The notes beneath the pieces were generated by a model. It made no database searches. It was given only the letters and a program-made list of their open reading frames with translations, and had not been told where the DNA came from. From Torymus aiolomorphi (lineage: Eukaryota; Arthropoda; Insecta; Hymenoptera; Torymidae): 64,000 nucleotides of DNA. The stretch spans positions 49,296,583 to 49,360,582 of the forward strand of contig CM070874.1 in NCBI GenBank assembly GCA_036365515.1. The letters run 5' to 3'. Below are positions 26,276 to 38,008 of this stretch, in pieces. The position numbers and the translations under genes are program-made. The number at the start of each line of letters is the position of its first letter. Within the stretch, counting starts at the first letter, position 1.

Positions 26276-27496
26276 ATGACCTCACAATATTCGATTGTTG
26301 ATCAAAATTTAGTGACTGAGGAGAAGTTATTAAGTAGTATAATCCCAGACTTGAACAAGAAAGGAAATGATAAAAGTGCTGCATCGTGGACAAGAGTAAG
26401 TAGAATATGTTGTGCTCTTTCTTTTCTCATAACCTTTGATATAAAAAATAATGTTGTTTCAGTCATGGCATTACTTAATGACAAATGCAAAAAAGCATGC
26501 GAAAATGTTTAGACTTCATCCAAAAGATTTTGCAAATCTAATGGAATATCAGCAAAAAGCTGCAAAATTTTATATAAAATATAGGATTATTCCAGTAGAA
26601 TATAAGGAAAATGATGGCAATACACCCAACTACAATGAAAAAGAAGATTGTAAGTTAATCTATTTTTGTACCATTGCTAGTTTATTACAATTGCTTATAT
26701 TTTTTATAGATGTATCACAAAAGCTCACCAATAAAGTACCACCACAATCTTTGTCTTTGCTGTCAACGTTGCAGAAAGTACCATAACAATCTTTTTCATT
26801 CCCATCAACATCCCAGAAAGTACCACAACAATCTTTTTCTCAAATTCAACCACAGCCACAGCAACGATCGCAATCAATGGCACTAGATTTACGAGCAACA
26901 CCTCAAATTCAACCACAGAAGCAGCAGCAACAGTTACAACTAAAACCACAAAAAAAATAGAAACAGCAGTGAATCTCTCCAAAATTGAACAGCAGCAGCA
27001 AAAATCACAGCATGAACAAGAAGAAAATGCTACACAAGATTTTGATGAATGGATGATGAATTTATCAGAGGATGAATGCCTATCCGATGCTGACATGGAT
27101 GACAGTAAAGGCAGTAACAACCATGTAACCGGATTATGCACTGATAGTGAGTATTGTACAAATATTTTATCTGTATATAAAAATAAAATTTAATATTTTC
27201 ATTTCATTAAGTACATTATTGTTACAGATAATAAACTACATTCAGATTATTTATTACTTCAATCACAAGAATTTAATAAAATAAAAAATAAAATAGAAAC
27301 AGATTTAGAAACAAAAATTGATAAAATCAATGAAGACATTAATAAGAAGTACGTAAACCTTACAACCAATGTGCAGGTCAACATTGATGAGAGCATGAAA
27401 CAGTTAAAAATCGAAATGAAGCAATATGTAGATGAAAGTATCAATGAAGTCAAAAACCTCATTCGAAATTTTTTTCATGACTTTGTAGCTGATTAA
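26276..27496 (+). pseudogene. Harbinger second (DNA-binding-type) gene, disabled
   Basis: Exons 26276-26395, 26463-26649, 26710-27146 and 27228-27496 join with consistent GT-AG sites. The start carries a Trp-spaced segment (ASWTR, then SWHYLM) that could be a SANT/Myb-like fold, but that assignment is weak. A Gln/Pro-rich middle and an acidic patch (DEWMMNLSEDE) follow, then a coiled-coil-like C-terminus rich in Lys, Glu and Ile. Two lesions lie in exon 3: a TAA at about 26784 where the next repeat of the same phrase has CAA, and a frame change at the A-run near 26950-26957. The position opposite the transposase matches the second gene of Harbinger elements, which usually escorts the transposase to the nucleus and DNA. 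Confidence 0.65.
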
Positions 27497-28198
27497 ATGT
27501 AAAATTTCCTCATTATACTTTGTAAAATTTTTTGTAAAATTTCTTCATTATACGTTTTTTTGTAAAATTTCTTCATTAAGTTTAATAAAAAAATATAATA
27601 AAAAAAACATTTTGTAACAATTAGCTTTTGTTTTTATTTATATTTTCACCTAAAGTATACATACCTAAAGTAAAATAATGTCAGTTCATAATATTCGCTG
27701 TTGTTAACTACAAGTTAATTTATTATTAAAATAAAATATAAGATTATAATAAATTTAATAATTAAGTGAACAGAAAGTTTATAATTTTTTTTTATTTAAA
27801 CTCATTTATTGATTTTTTTTTTTAATAATTGTGTAATACATATTAATTTACATTATATTAAATAATAATTTTGTTCAATAAAAAAATTATTTATATATAA
27901 TATAATATTGTTTATTAAGTATAACTAATGATTTTCTATAACTATTGTTTATTAGGTATAACTAATGACATTCTTTTTAAAAAGCAGTTTGTAGGCATAA
28001 GTTCCATGACCGTCAGAGTTCGCGGTGCATTGACAGTCAAATAACCGACAACGCCGATAACCACAAACTTTGTAGTTGACGAGATCGACACACAGCGACA
28101 CGACAAGCTTGTCGTCGACAACCACAAACGACAAACTTCACAAGGCTTAGAGAATACGGACACTGAATTAAAGAAAAAAGGAAATGTTAAAACTTCTG

Positions 28199-28346
28199 TA
28201 TTCCATGACCGTCAGAGTTCTTGATGGTGCATCGACACTCGACAGACAAATCGACAACGTCGACAACCACAAACTTTGTAGCTCACAAGAGCGAGACACA
28301 AACGACACGACAAGCTTGTCGTGCCGTACATATAAACGACAAAAGT
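28199..28346. repeat. Outer copy of the Harbinger terminus (right)
   Basis: Inverted copy of 16340-16519, starting at CCATGACCGTCAGAGTTC and ending at ACGACAAAAGT. It lacks the last ~25 bases of the left copy, so this end is truncated. Confidence 0.7.
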
Positions 28347-30735
28347 TGGCTTCATTTTTAATGAAGATGGTACTACTTGAAAATAATACTTTTTTAAAAT
28401 GAAACTAAATCCGTTTGGTAGCTTGAGTCACGATCTTTGAACTCCTATTTTATTTTTTGTTTAAAACTTATTATAACAATTTGAATAATGTTTAAAAATT
28501 ATGATAATATGGGGCACGGGTGGCACGGGATGCGGGGCACGGGTGGCGCACATCAACAGAGCGGCGCGCGGTGGCGGTGGCGACGTCTGCGCTGTTCGTC
28601 GATTGTTAACCTTCAAAATAACCAAAGATGGGTTGACTCCGTGACCTGTTTAATTAGGTTTAATTAGTGCTATTTCATTTAGTATTAATTAAATTAGCAT
28701 TAATCAAAAGTTTGTGTAATAGCGTATGCATACAGATTAAAAAGATAAGTGCGGAAAAGTTTAATATAAGGGGCAAGGTACATACAAGTAATAATAGTAG
28801 ATAATGGTTAGAGTTTACAAAAGAAAAATAGATAGATATTATTCTTAAAAAATAAAATTTCATGTTTCCAAGTTTAATGATAACCATTTTGCATTATATT
28901 ATTTAAAAACCATTCATCTGATCATCAGGTATACATTTAAATACTTCTTAAAATATATCCCTTTACAAAAAATGCAACCAGACATGTTCGGCGCCATGTT
29001 GATTTTTTCTCGAAAATCTCGAAGTATATCTCGAAAATCTCGAATCACGTCAATTGCGTCTGCTAAAGTTAGAGGGACTAGAGTTTTAAATGCGAACTAG
29101 ATTAAGTTTTGAATACAGATATTGTAGTAATATGTAAATTGTATTTTGTATTATGTTGACATGTTGTTGTATATTACATTATTGTAATTATTGCATTTGT
29201 AATATAATAATATTAAAGAGGCGTATACATTCAGATGTTGCGCCGTGTTGCATGCGCAGAGATGCAACGTGACTGTGACGCGCGTCATAAGACGGTCATG
29301 CGACTGTCTTAAGACCGTCGAAAATATGAAGCAAATGACCATACTTTGTCAAGTTCCTGATGACGCTTATCGCCATTTTAACAGGTTTGATATTGATAAA
29401 TGCAACACATATTTGTCTAAAGTTTTTAAAACTCGTATCGTATATTTCTTAAAATAAACTTTTTATATTTAAACTATTTATTTAATAGCAAAACTTAGAT
29501 TAAAATTAAAATTCATGACGTGACCAAAACTTTTAAGACGGTCATTCTGCATCTATATAGATTTATAGGGTTATAGATTGGATAAATGCAATACATATTT
29601 GTCTAAAGTTTTTAAAACTCCTATATAGATATACATAAACTATTTTTTAACTATCAAAATTACAATTTAAATATATTTTATTACAAGAATAAAAGTTACA
29701 ATCACAAAATAATTTATTAGATTAAATTAACTTTATAATGACAAATATTAAATGTAGCTCCTATTACACTATACTCGGGACTACCGCTTTCAAATGTAGC
29801 TCAATCTGACACAAAATACAACAAACTTGCGGTTTTTATAGGCGGTGATCACGAATCTGATATAAAAAATAATGTAATAATGAATTGAAACAAAATTATT
29901 TAAACAAATTATTGAGAAATATAATTTTTTGAAACTATAATTACGGAACTGTATTATGTTTTGTTTTTGGGGTTGCTAATCACGAATCTCATATTAAAAA
30001 TAATGAAATAATTAATTTAAACCGGATTATTTATTTAACAAACTATTACAAAATAGAATTTTTTGAAACTATAATTACGAAACATGTATTAGTACAAGTA
30101 GGCGGGGGATATGAGTTCCACGCATATAAGGGAGTTATGTAGACATAAAAAAATAAGCAAAATGATTATTTAAATAACTTGTAAATCCCAGTAGTCAGGG
30201 GATATGAGGTCCACGCATGTAATTTGCCCACCACTAAGCATCGAAGCCGAAGATTGGCTCCGATTGGCTGAGAGTTGGGTACCTTAATGCACAAGGTACA
30301 TTATGTAGATACTCATGAATGACAGAAATTTTAAAACGGTAATTTCTCGAAAACACGTAAAATGTAGTTACGTCGTCATTCCTGGAAGCCACATATATGT
30401 ATTTGCATAAATACTTGACCATTTTGATAGCTTTATTAACAAATTATTAGCAAAATAAAAAAAAAAAAGAAAATCAGCGCGCGAAGCGCGCGTGTCAAAC
30501 TCTAGTATAGGTATACATTACGACGTCACGATGACCGTGCCACTCATGCCCCACGCCACATATTTTTGGCTGATTAGAATAAATTATAGTTTAAAATAAA
30601 ATTTTTTTATCATCAATTGAGTTTCTAGATATATTCATTTATTTATTTCTTTTTTTAAATTATTGAAAATTGTCCACATTTAATTGCAATCTTTAGTTAA
30701 AGTTAGGGTGCCACTACCGCCCCACCTTCCCCTAC
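28347..30735. other. Intergenic stretch with short direct repeats
   Basis: No gene can be supported. A short GC-rich patch lies at about 28510-28605. A ~45-bp phrase around ATTTGTCTAAAGTTTTTAAA occurs near 29409 and again near 29597. A ~100-bp phrase around TTTTGAAACTATAATTACG occurs at about 29860-29960 and 29985-30085. A small CAGCGCGCGAAGCGCGCG palindrome is at about 30475. Confidence 0.6.
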
Positions 30736-30741
30736 AGAAAT

Positions 30742-30866
30742 AACATGGGTTAGTATATCTATACATATGAGGAACAGCGCTTATTCCTCGCTATTCCTCG
30801 TATATATAGATATACTAAGCCATGTTAATTTCGTATATCTGTCACTGTTCCTTTTTGCGTGTAACG
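30742..30866. mobile_element. Hairpin MITE, partial copy
   Basis: GGTTAGTATATCTATA at about 30748 is complemented near 30810-30825 around a GAGGAACAGCG/CGCTATTCCTC stem. The right part ends GTGTAACGGG, as in the complete 171-bp copy at 46977-47147. The left end is missing. Confidence 0.75.
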
Positions 30867-30884
30867 GGTCATACATACATCCGA

Positions 30885-31034
30885 GCAGGGGCCTTTCTAC
30901 ATATGTGTGTTCTGTGTGTTCTGTGTGTTCCCGACAAAGGCAGATAGATCTGTTCCGTTTATGTAAGACAGAGACAGACATAGAGAGAAGTTGTTTAAAA
31001 CAGACAGAACACACATATGTAGAAAGGGCCCTGC
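30885..31034. mobile_element. 150-bp hairpin MITE
   Basis: GCAGGGGCCTTTCTACATAT at the left is complemented at the right end (about 31015-31034), and the stem continues through GTGTGTTCTGT. The interior is GT/GA-rich. The two open frames crossing it on both strands are explained by the palindrome. Confidence 0.75.
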
Positions 31035-31086
31035 ACGCATGCTTGTCCGATCCGGCCCCTGTTGGGCTGTGTCGGTTTGGGCGAAT

Positions 31087-31727
31087 CCACACTATTACCC
31101 TACCCCGTATGAATACCAGCGGTGTATATCTGTATGTGTAATATGTATAGATAGATGTACACCCGATGGATATTGATTCGTGTCGTTAGTGACCGTCATG
31201 CATAACCTTTTCAATTGTTTTATCATTTCTTAGGGAGCATGTACATAAGCGCTGTGCTGTGCGATGCCGTGCGATATGCCGTACGATGCCGTTCGATGCC
31301 GTTCGATGCCGCGCGGTGCCGCACGATTAGTGCTTCGTCCGATCCGTTGTCTAAATGGTTCAAAATAAATTGTAAGTTGTATCTCTGGATGATTTAAATT
31401 AAATAGTTAAATAAATAATGCAGAGATACAACTTACAATTTATTTTGAACTATTTAGACAACGGATCGGATGCAGCACTAATCCGTGCGGCACCGCGCGG
31501 CATCGAACGGCATCGAACGGCATCGAACGGCATCGAACGGCATCATACGGCATCGCACAGCATTGCATAGCACAGCGCTTATGTACATGCTCCCTTATGT
31601 ATGTTAACGTTCAAAAGGTTGTGCGTGACGGTCACTAACGGGGCACGTTCGACACGAATCAATGTCCATTGGGTGTACATCACTGGTATTCTACAGGGTA
31701 CGAGGTAGGAGTAGGGTAACAGTGTGG
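31087..31727. mobile_element. 640-bp fold-back with GATGCCGTTC decamers
   Basis: CCACACTATTACCCTACC at the left is complemented near 31710-31727, and the arms pair through to a loop at about 31390-31410. Each arm holds a run of the decamer GATGCCGTTC or its complement (about 31265-31320 and 31495-31560), with more copies in the right arm. The inner stem around AATTGTAAGTTGTATCTCTG is nearly exact. Confidence 0.85.
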
Positions 31728-32101
31728 TTGCCCTTTGTTAATGTTTGTTTAATGTTTAAATTGAAGGTATTACTGCTGCTTACTCATTTTAATGAACTGA
31801 ATTATTTGATGTATAATATGCATATTATATATTAGCTTGTAGCGCAAGTCAAAGCTCGTTTCCGAGGTCTATTTAAATATGTAAGTAAATAATAGCATTG
31901 AATTTCTCGCATACCCATTTCAATGTATAAGTAGCACAGGTCGCTCCTTCAGGCTTCTTCTATACTTGCCTTCGGAGCGCTCCCGCGCTCCTTGATGTAA
32001 TAAAATGGAATAAATGTAATAAAATAAATATAATAAAAGTCCTGCTTTATGATTGAACCTGTTTTATTGGCGGAATGTGCCAAAATAATTGATATAAAAA
32101 A

Positions 32102-32358
32102 ATGAATAGCTATTTACGTCTTAAACAAATTCAGTTGCCCTTCGGTAATCCTGTAGTACATTGTTCTTCGAAATTTTGAGGTAAAAAAACGACGACACCT
32201 TTGTTTATTCTTGGAACGAAATTTCATTGATTTTCATTAATTTTCGTTCCAAGAATAAACAAATGTGTCATCGTTTTTTTGCCTCAAAACTTTGTAGAAC
32301 GATGTATTACAAGAATTACGGAGACAACTGAATTTGTTCAAGGCGTAAATCACTATTC
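32102..32358. mobile_element. 257-bp fold-back
   Basis: Arms pair from TAGCTATTTACG (about 32106) to CGTAAATCACTA (about 32345). The inner stem contains TTTGTTTATTCTTGGAACGA and its complement, around a short loop near 32230. Confidence 0.8.
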
Positions 32359-33274
32359 TTTTATCATATTTATTACTTTTACATATTCCGTCGATAAAAC
32401 AGTGTTAGTATAGAGTAAAGTATAGTGTGACACCCCCCTATGAATACTGTTCTGATTACAGTTAAATTTCTAACCTCAAAATTTTGGTATTGTATGAGTA
32501 AATTAAAATAAATACAATCCAAGTTTCAGTAAAAAATATTGGATAAATTTGCGGATGTTAAAAAGTAAAATAAATTTTAAATTTATAATATTCCAATATT
32601 AATTGTGTAAGTGAAGGTAAAGGAAGAGAAATGGAATATATACACGAAACTCCCCCAAGACAGACTCTTAAATAAAAAAAAAAAAACTATAATATAATAA
32701 AAACAAATGTCCATACTAGATAAATAATATATATAATAAAATTTTTTTATACAAAACCTAAAATACAGAAAGATTATTTATAGAAATATGATATTATGTC
32801 TATATAATGATAATGAAAAAAAAATAATTCTTAAAATTACAAATTCTTTTCATAATTTTATTGAAAATGCTGAAAAAAAACTTCGAACTATATAATTATT
32901 ATAAAAATGGCGCTATTCAAATTGTTGCGCCATTCCTATAATTTTGTTAATGTTCATCAATACGTGTTCCATGTTTCATAATTTTGTCTCGGCAGTGGAT
33001 ACAAAACTTGTCTATGTCACTACTTAAAAGTCAACATAAACTTGCATTTCAAATACTCGAGTCGGTGTGAAAAATGATAAGTCGAGACGAGACAGTATTA
33101 TGATACCATGGTCTTCCTCGGTTCGCGTCTCTAAAACCTACTAAAAAAACCAAAAACATCGGGCTGGCGCATACGCATAAGCGTGATTTCCGCCGAGACA
33201 GCTCTGTGTCGTCATTTGGTGACTGCTGTATGTCGCGCCAACACGCTCACCAGAATCAATCAGAATCAAGCCCG

Positions 33275-33397
33275 AGGCTTGATTGTTTATCTATCTCGGT
33301 GAGCGATACACGCGAGACAAGAGGTTTAGACCAATCAGAGGGCTTATTTAAAAAGAAAAACGGTTGTCTCGTGAACGACACGCTTAGAGAATCAAGG
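33275..33397. mobile_element. Harbinger-like MITE, diverged inverted copy
   Basis: GAGACAAGAGGTTTAGACC is the inverse of the 16212-16338 MITE, and the end GCTTAGAGAATCAAGG keeps the CTCTAAGC terminus. It lies 330 bp upstream of the MPPED-like start codon. Confidence 0.6.
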
Positions 33398-33730
33398 ATT
33401 CCAAGGAGACTCCCCGTTTCGTGAACGCACATTGTGCGCTGTGGCCGCCGGGAGGTGAGGAAAGTTTCGGCGGAAGATGCATTTCATTTAAAGTTATTAT
33501 AAATTATAGATACATATTTTACTCCTAACTTCTTCAAGAAGTGTTACAAGATATAATTTTTTAGTATTCACGAAGATGTTACCATCCCACAGGAGATAAC
33601 CAAGAGGTTTGAAAAACCTGATAGTGTATGGAAATGTAGTACAGTGTAAAACAGGTGCGGTGTACTTAGTTCATCCGCTTACATTGGCTCATAAGTTACT
33701 TTGAAGTACTTTCATGACTATTAAACAAAA

Positions 33731-35276
33731 ATGAAGATTGCAGTCCACCCTTTGACAGGAAATCCAACTGCTGTTTGGCAAGAACTTTCCCAGCAACAAA
33801 AAGTATTCAAAATTACTACTAAAATCCCAACAACAGAAGCTCCAAGTGATAAGGTAAAGTGCAAACATAATTGTCACTTATTTTTGACATTCATTGTGTG
33901 CTAATTGATAATATTGTTATTCAGCTTCGCGTGGTCTGCATGAGTGATACACATTCTCTCACTCAATACATAAAGTTTGACATTCCTGCTGGAGATGTTT
34001 TTATACATGCTGGAGATTTTACTAAATGTGGTAGTCTTCAGGAAGTTATAGATTTTAATAATTGGATTGGTAATACCTTATCATTACGTTGAAAATTGAT
34101 TTGTACAATAAAATAATTTAAATACATTTTAATTTTAATTTCTCTATAGGCAATCTTCCCCACAAGCACAAAATAGTGATTGCAGGAAATCACGAACTTA
34201 GTTTTGATCCTACCTTTACTCATCCTTTCTCTACTAACCGTAGTGGAGATCGACATAAACATACAGGGACCAGTATATTTGATAGTATCCCAAATTTAGG
34301 AATGTCTAAAGATGTTTTGACAGAAGCCATTCAGTCAGATAATGTCAAAGACAAATTAACAAACTGCATATATTTAGAAGATTCAGAAATTGTTATTTCT
34401 GGAGTTAAAATCTATGGTACACCATGGTATGTTTCTGTCGTTTATGAATTTAACCGTTTACATTTTATTTTCACAAAAATATATTACTATTTTGAACAAA
34501 AAAAGATGTAAGTTATAAATATACTGTATAAGAGCTTCATATTAGATGCACAGATAAAGCTGCATGTAATAAGGGCAACAAAAAACTTTAGTATTTTCTT
34601 ACATCTCTGATCCAGCATTTATATAAACAAGTAAAATCTTATAGAGTAAGCTTTATTGTAGTTTGAAGCATGTAGAAATTTTAAATTAAATTGTTTATAC
34701 TGATTTTATATTCACATGTACACATTAAAATCAATTTGATTAATGTCAATTTTTGCAAGTACAAAGTTGTGTATGTGTATCAAATAGATAAAATATAAAT
34801 TTCCTTATATATATAGGCAACCAGAATTTTGCAAGTGGGCTTTTAATGTACCTCGTGGAGAACCATGTTTATCCAAATGGGACATGATTCCAGCTGATAC
34901 AGATATCTTAGTGACCCATACACCACCTGTAGGACATGGTGATCTTTGTTGCAGTGGAGTACGAGCTGGATGTGTAGAATTATTAAGTACTGTCCAAAAT
35001 CGAGTGAAACCCAAGTATCATGTTTTTGGACATATTCATGAAGGTAGTATGTATTTTTTAAATGTAATATATAAATATTAAAAACTTTCGACATGGATTC
35101 ACCTTTTTTATTATAATTATAAAAAAAAATTAATAATGCTCCTTACAGGTTACGGAATATCTTCAGATGGCAAAATAATATTCATAAATGCTTCAACATG
35201 TGATTTAAACTATTTACCTAGCAATTGGCCAATTGTATTTGATGTTACACTACCAGCAGGTGTAGAAAAAACATAA
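33731..35276 (+). CDS. MPPED1/2-type metallophosphoesterase
   Basis: Calcineurin-like two-metal phosphoesterase, probably cytosolic and acting on phosphodiesters; the natural substrate is not settled for the family. Exons 33731-33853, 33925-34069, 34150-34426, 34817-35043 and 35149-35276 sum to 900 nt (299 aa, as in animal MPPED1/2) with matching phases and GT-AG introns. The metal motifs are all present: SDTH (Asp49, His51), GDFTKCG (Asp72), GNHE (Asn103, His104), THTPP, and GHIHEG (His254, His256). There is no signal peptide. The start at 33731 begins MKIAVHPLTG and gives the family's usual N-terminal extension. Putative polyadenylation signals AATAAA occur at about 35953 and just after. 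Confidence 0.95.
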
Positions 35277-36542
35277 ATCGAAACAATTATTTGCATTCGA
35301 TAACAAAAGTAATTTTCATACAAGTAGTTAGTATTTATATAGGTAGAAAATGAAATTTTTTGTATTTAGGACTTGTACTTATTCTTAAGTTTTCCATGAC
35401 TGATTTTTATAACAGGGTAAGAGACAGATAAATTATGTGAATGGACAAATCAACAGAATTTTTTAAATTAGACAAAAAATAGTACATAGAAAAATGTTTT
35501 GCATTAATAACTTATGGCCACAATTTACTAGTATGATAATTGCGTATTGAGCATATTTGCACAAATAATATAATATTTATTCTTTGCTTTAGAAAAATTT
35601 AAAGGCTTTAAAATAGTCGTGATATGAAATTTATGTATTTGTGATAAAGTGATACAAAAGTGTAGCTTTATAATTACTAAACACTTGTGCAAATAATTGA
35701 CTATATAGATATAGGGGCTGATAGAATTGATATATTTCGACTTATGAGTAATTATCATTTTATAATGCAAAATATAATGTCAATTATTGTGAAATTTTTA
35801 AATTGATTTAGTTCTAGGAATTATATTAAATTTTTAATGTTAATAAACTATTTCTTTTTATATTAAACATTCTTAAAGGTCTGCTATATGCCGTTTACAA
35901 ATGTAAAAGTAATGTTTATACCATTGTAAAAGTAAGTAGGATAGATCTCTTAAATAAACGGAGTTAAAGACATTTTTGCTAAAGATTTAAATAATAAAGT
36001 TAGTTTATTTTTGTCCAATTTATATAATTTTAAAATATTTTTAGAATTTCTGCAAAAAATTAAGTTACCAAATTATCCAAAAAGATTTTTACAGGGTAAT
36101 TTTTAGTATTTAACTATGAAGAATAAGGATATGCCTTCATTTGTATTAACCAGTACATATATTATATTTTGCTGAAGGAATGAGGATGAAGGCAATAAGG
36201 GGTTAGGTTATCTAATAAGAACAATATATATATATCTCTTAAAAAAAAATATTGAAAATGGTATTCCTTAAATTGTAATAATAAAAGAAGTACATATATT
36301 GTAATTACAATATCACTGCTTAAAAACAAACAACAATTTTTCGTTACAATTTTTTTTCCCGTTTTAATAAGAGTATTCCGAAATGTCATATTTTCAGTAA
36401 TCTTATTTTAAATTAATATTTTTTGTGCTGTTAAAAAAAAAAAACAAAAAATAAAATAAAAATTATTATTGTACAATTGATTTCTTGTCCTTTCAACTTA
36501 ATTTGCCGATGAAGACCAGTTTTATTAAAATTATGGAGACCT
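35277..36542. other. 3' UTR and flank of the MPPED-like gene
   Basis: AT-rich DNA without a gene. AATAAA words near 35953 and 35988 probably end the plus-strand transcript. The rest is low-complexity A/T sequence. Confidence 0.6.
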
Positions 36543-36929
36543 CCCTGCAAAAACTATCTTATTAAAATAGATTCGATCCGATTAAAAAATCCAACATGAA
36601 TTAATCGGAAATCTTAATACGAAAATACCAGATTTAAAACTATTAAAACTGATTCATTGAAATCAGTTTTTATCAGAATTAATTCATATTTTTCTCACCT
36701 TATTAAATCCGATTTGATTCATATTAAAGTTTGAATTTAAAAATTAAATATAAATTAAATCGGATTTAATAAGGTGAGAAAAATATCAATTAATTCTGAT
36801 AAAAACTGATTTCAATCAATCAATTTTAATAGTTTTAAATCTGGTATTTTCGTATTAAGATTTCCGATTAATTCATGTTGGATTTTTTAATCGGATCGAA
36901 TCTATTTTAATAAGATAGTTTTTGCAGGG
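36543..36929. mobile_element. 387-bp fold-back, CCCTGCAAAAAC ends
   Basis: CCCTGCAAAAACTATCTTAT at the left is exactly complemented at the right end. Arms of about 180 bp pair almost throughout, including GATTCGATCCGATTAAAAAA and AAATCCGATTTGATTC. The dinucleotide CT lies beside both ends and may be the target duplication. Confidence 0.85.
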
Positions 36930-38008
36930 CTGCTCACTAGGCTGAAGATTTACGTATACATGTGTAAAGGCTATAGTGGGATAAGAGGGTCATAATGGCA
37001 CTTACCTTGATTTTTATTTGGGATTGACCATTCGAAAGTACATTATTAAAAACCTCTTTAGCCCAATTTTCAGCTCCCTAGGTGATGATTTAAGTCTCCT
37101 AACCTAAAAAACGTGTTTTTTCGAAAAATTTTTTTCCGCTGGACCCTTTCTTACAAAAAATCTGAAAAAATTCACGGACGTGTGTTTTTGAGTAAGAAAA
37201 CAGTCTGATTTTTTTCAGATTTTTTAAATAAAAATTGAGCTCAGGAAAAATTTTTTAATTTTTCAATGATTTTTTAGGTTATGTAGGTAATTTTTGGCTA
37301 ACTTGTAAATAATGATTTTTTGTGTATTTTTTCCCGTTCTTTCAAATAGCGGTGTCCGAATTTGCGTTTTTGAGCCGGAACATACTCAAAATTCGAAATA
37401 ACCGATTTTTTAAGCATTTTTCCCATGTTTTTGACATATAACCTCAAAACCAATAGCTAAATAAGTGTTTATAAACAATTTTTTTTTCAATTTCTTTCTA
37501 TATCTTTATATCCCACTGTCAGAACTATCATTTTTACATCAGATAATGCTCTAAAATTAAATTATACAAATTTTTTTCGTGTTTTACCATGTTTTTGGAA
37601 CATAACCTCAAAGAATATTGTTCAATGCATGTTAGGACATACAAAAATATTCTAAAAATTTTTTTTAATGAAAAAAAATTTTTAGAATCGAGTATTATTT
37701 CGTCGGTAGCTATAAAGGGTCTGATATAGCCTTTTTCAGGCACAGGGAAACTTTATATCATTGAAAACTCTTAAATTAACTATTTTTATTCAAATTCATT
37801 TGTAGATAAATAAAAATGAGCAAATATTTCTAATAGAAATTAATTATTATAAAAATGTTATGAATATTTTTGTGCTTTTATTAAAACAATAAAATAATTA
37901 TGTACCATTTCATATTTGACCTCTATTCTTGCGAGAATTGTTTTTAGAAGTACTATTTGACAAAATTACATGAGTAATAATTTTTAATATTGAATTATAA
38001 TAATATTT

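Larger units (their letters stand above)
31728..33730. other. Region upstream of the MPPED-like gene
   Basis: The region holds an inverted copy of the 1718-1830 repeat (about 31895-31995), the fold-back at 32102-32358 and a Harbinger-MITE relative at about 33275-33397. The stretch 33420-33730 is GC-richer at first and probably contains the promoter and 5' UTR of the plus-strand gene; exact exons cannot be fixed. Confidence 0.55.

Noticed and set aside
30767..31141. 124-codon frame and its opposite-strand partner
   Set aside because: The palindromic MITE at 30885-31034 makes both strands look alike.
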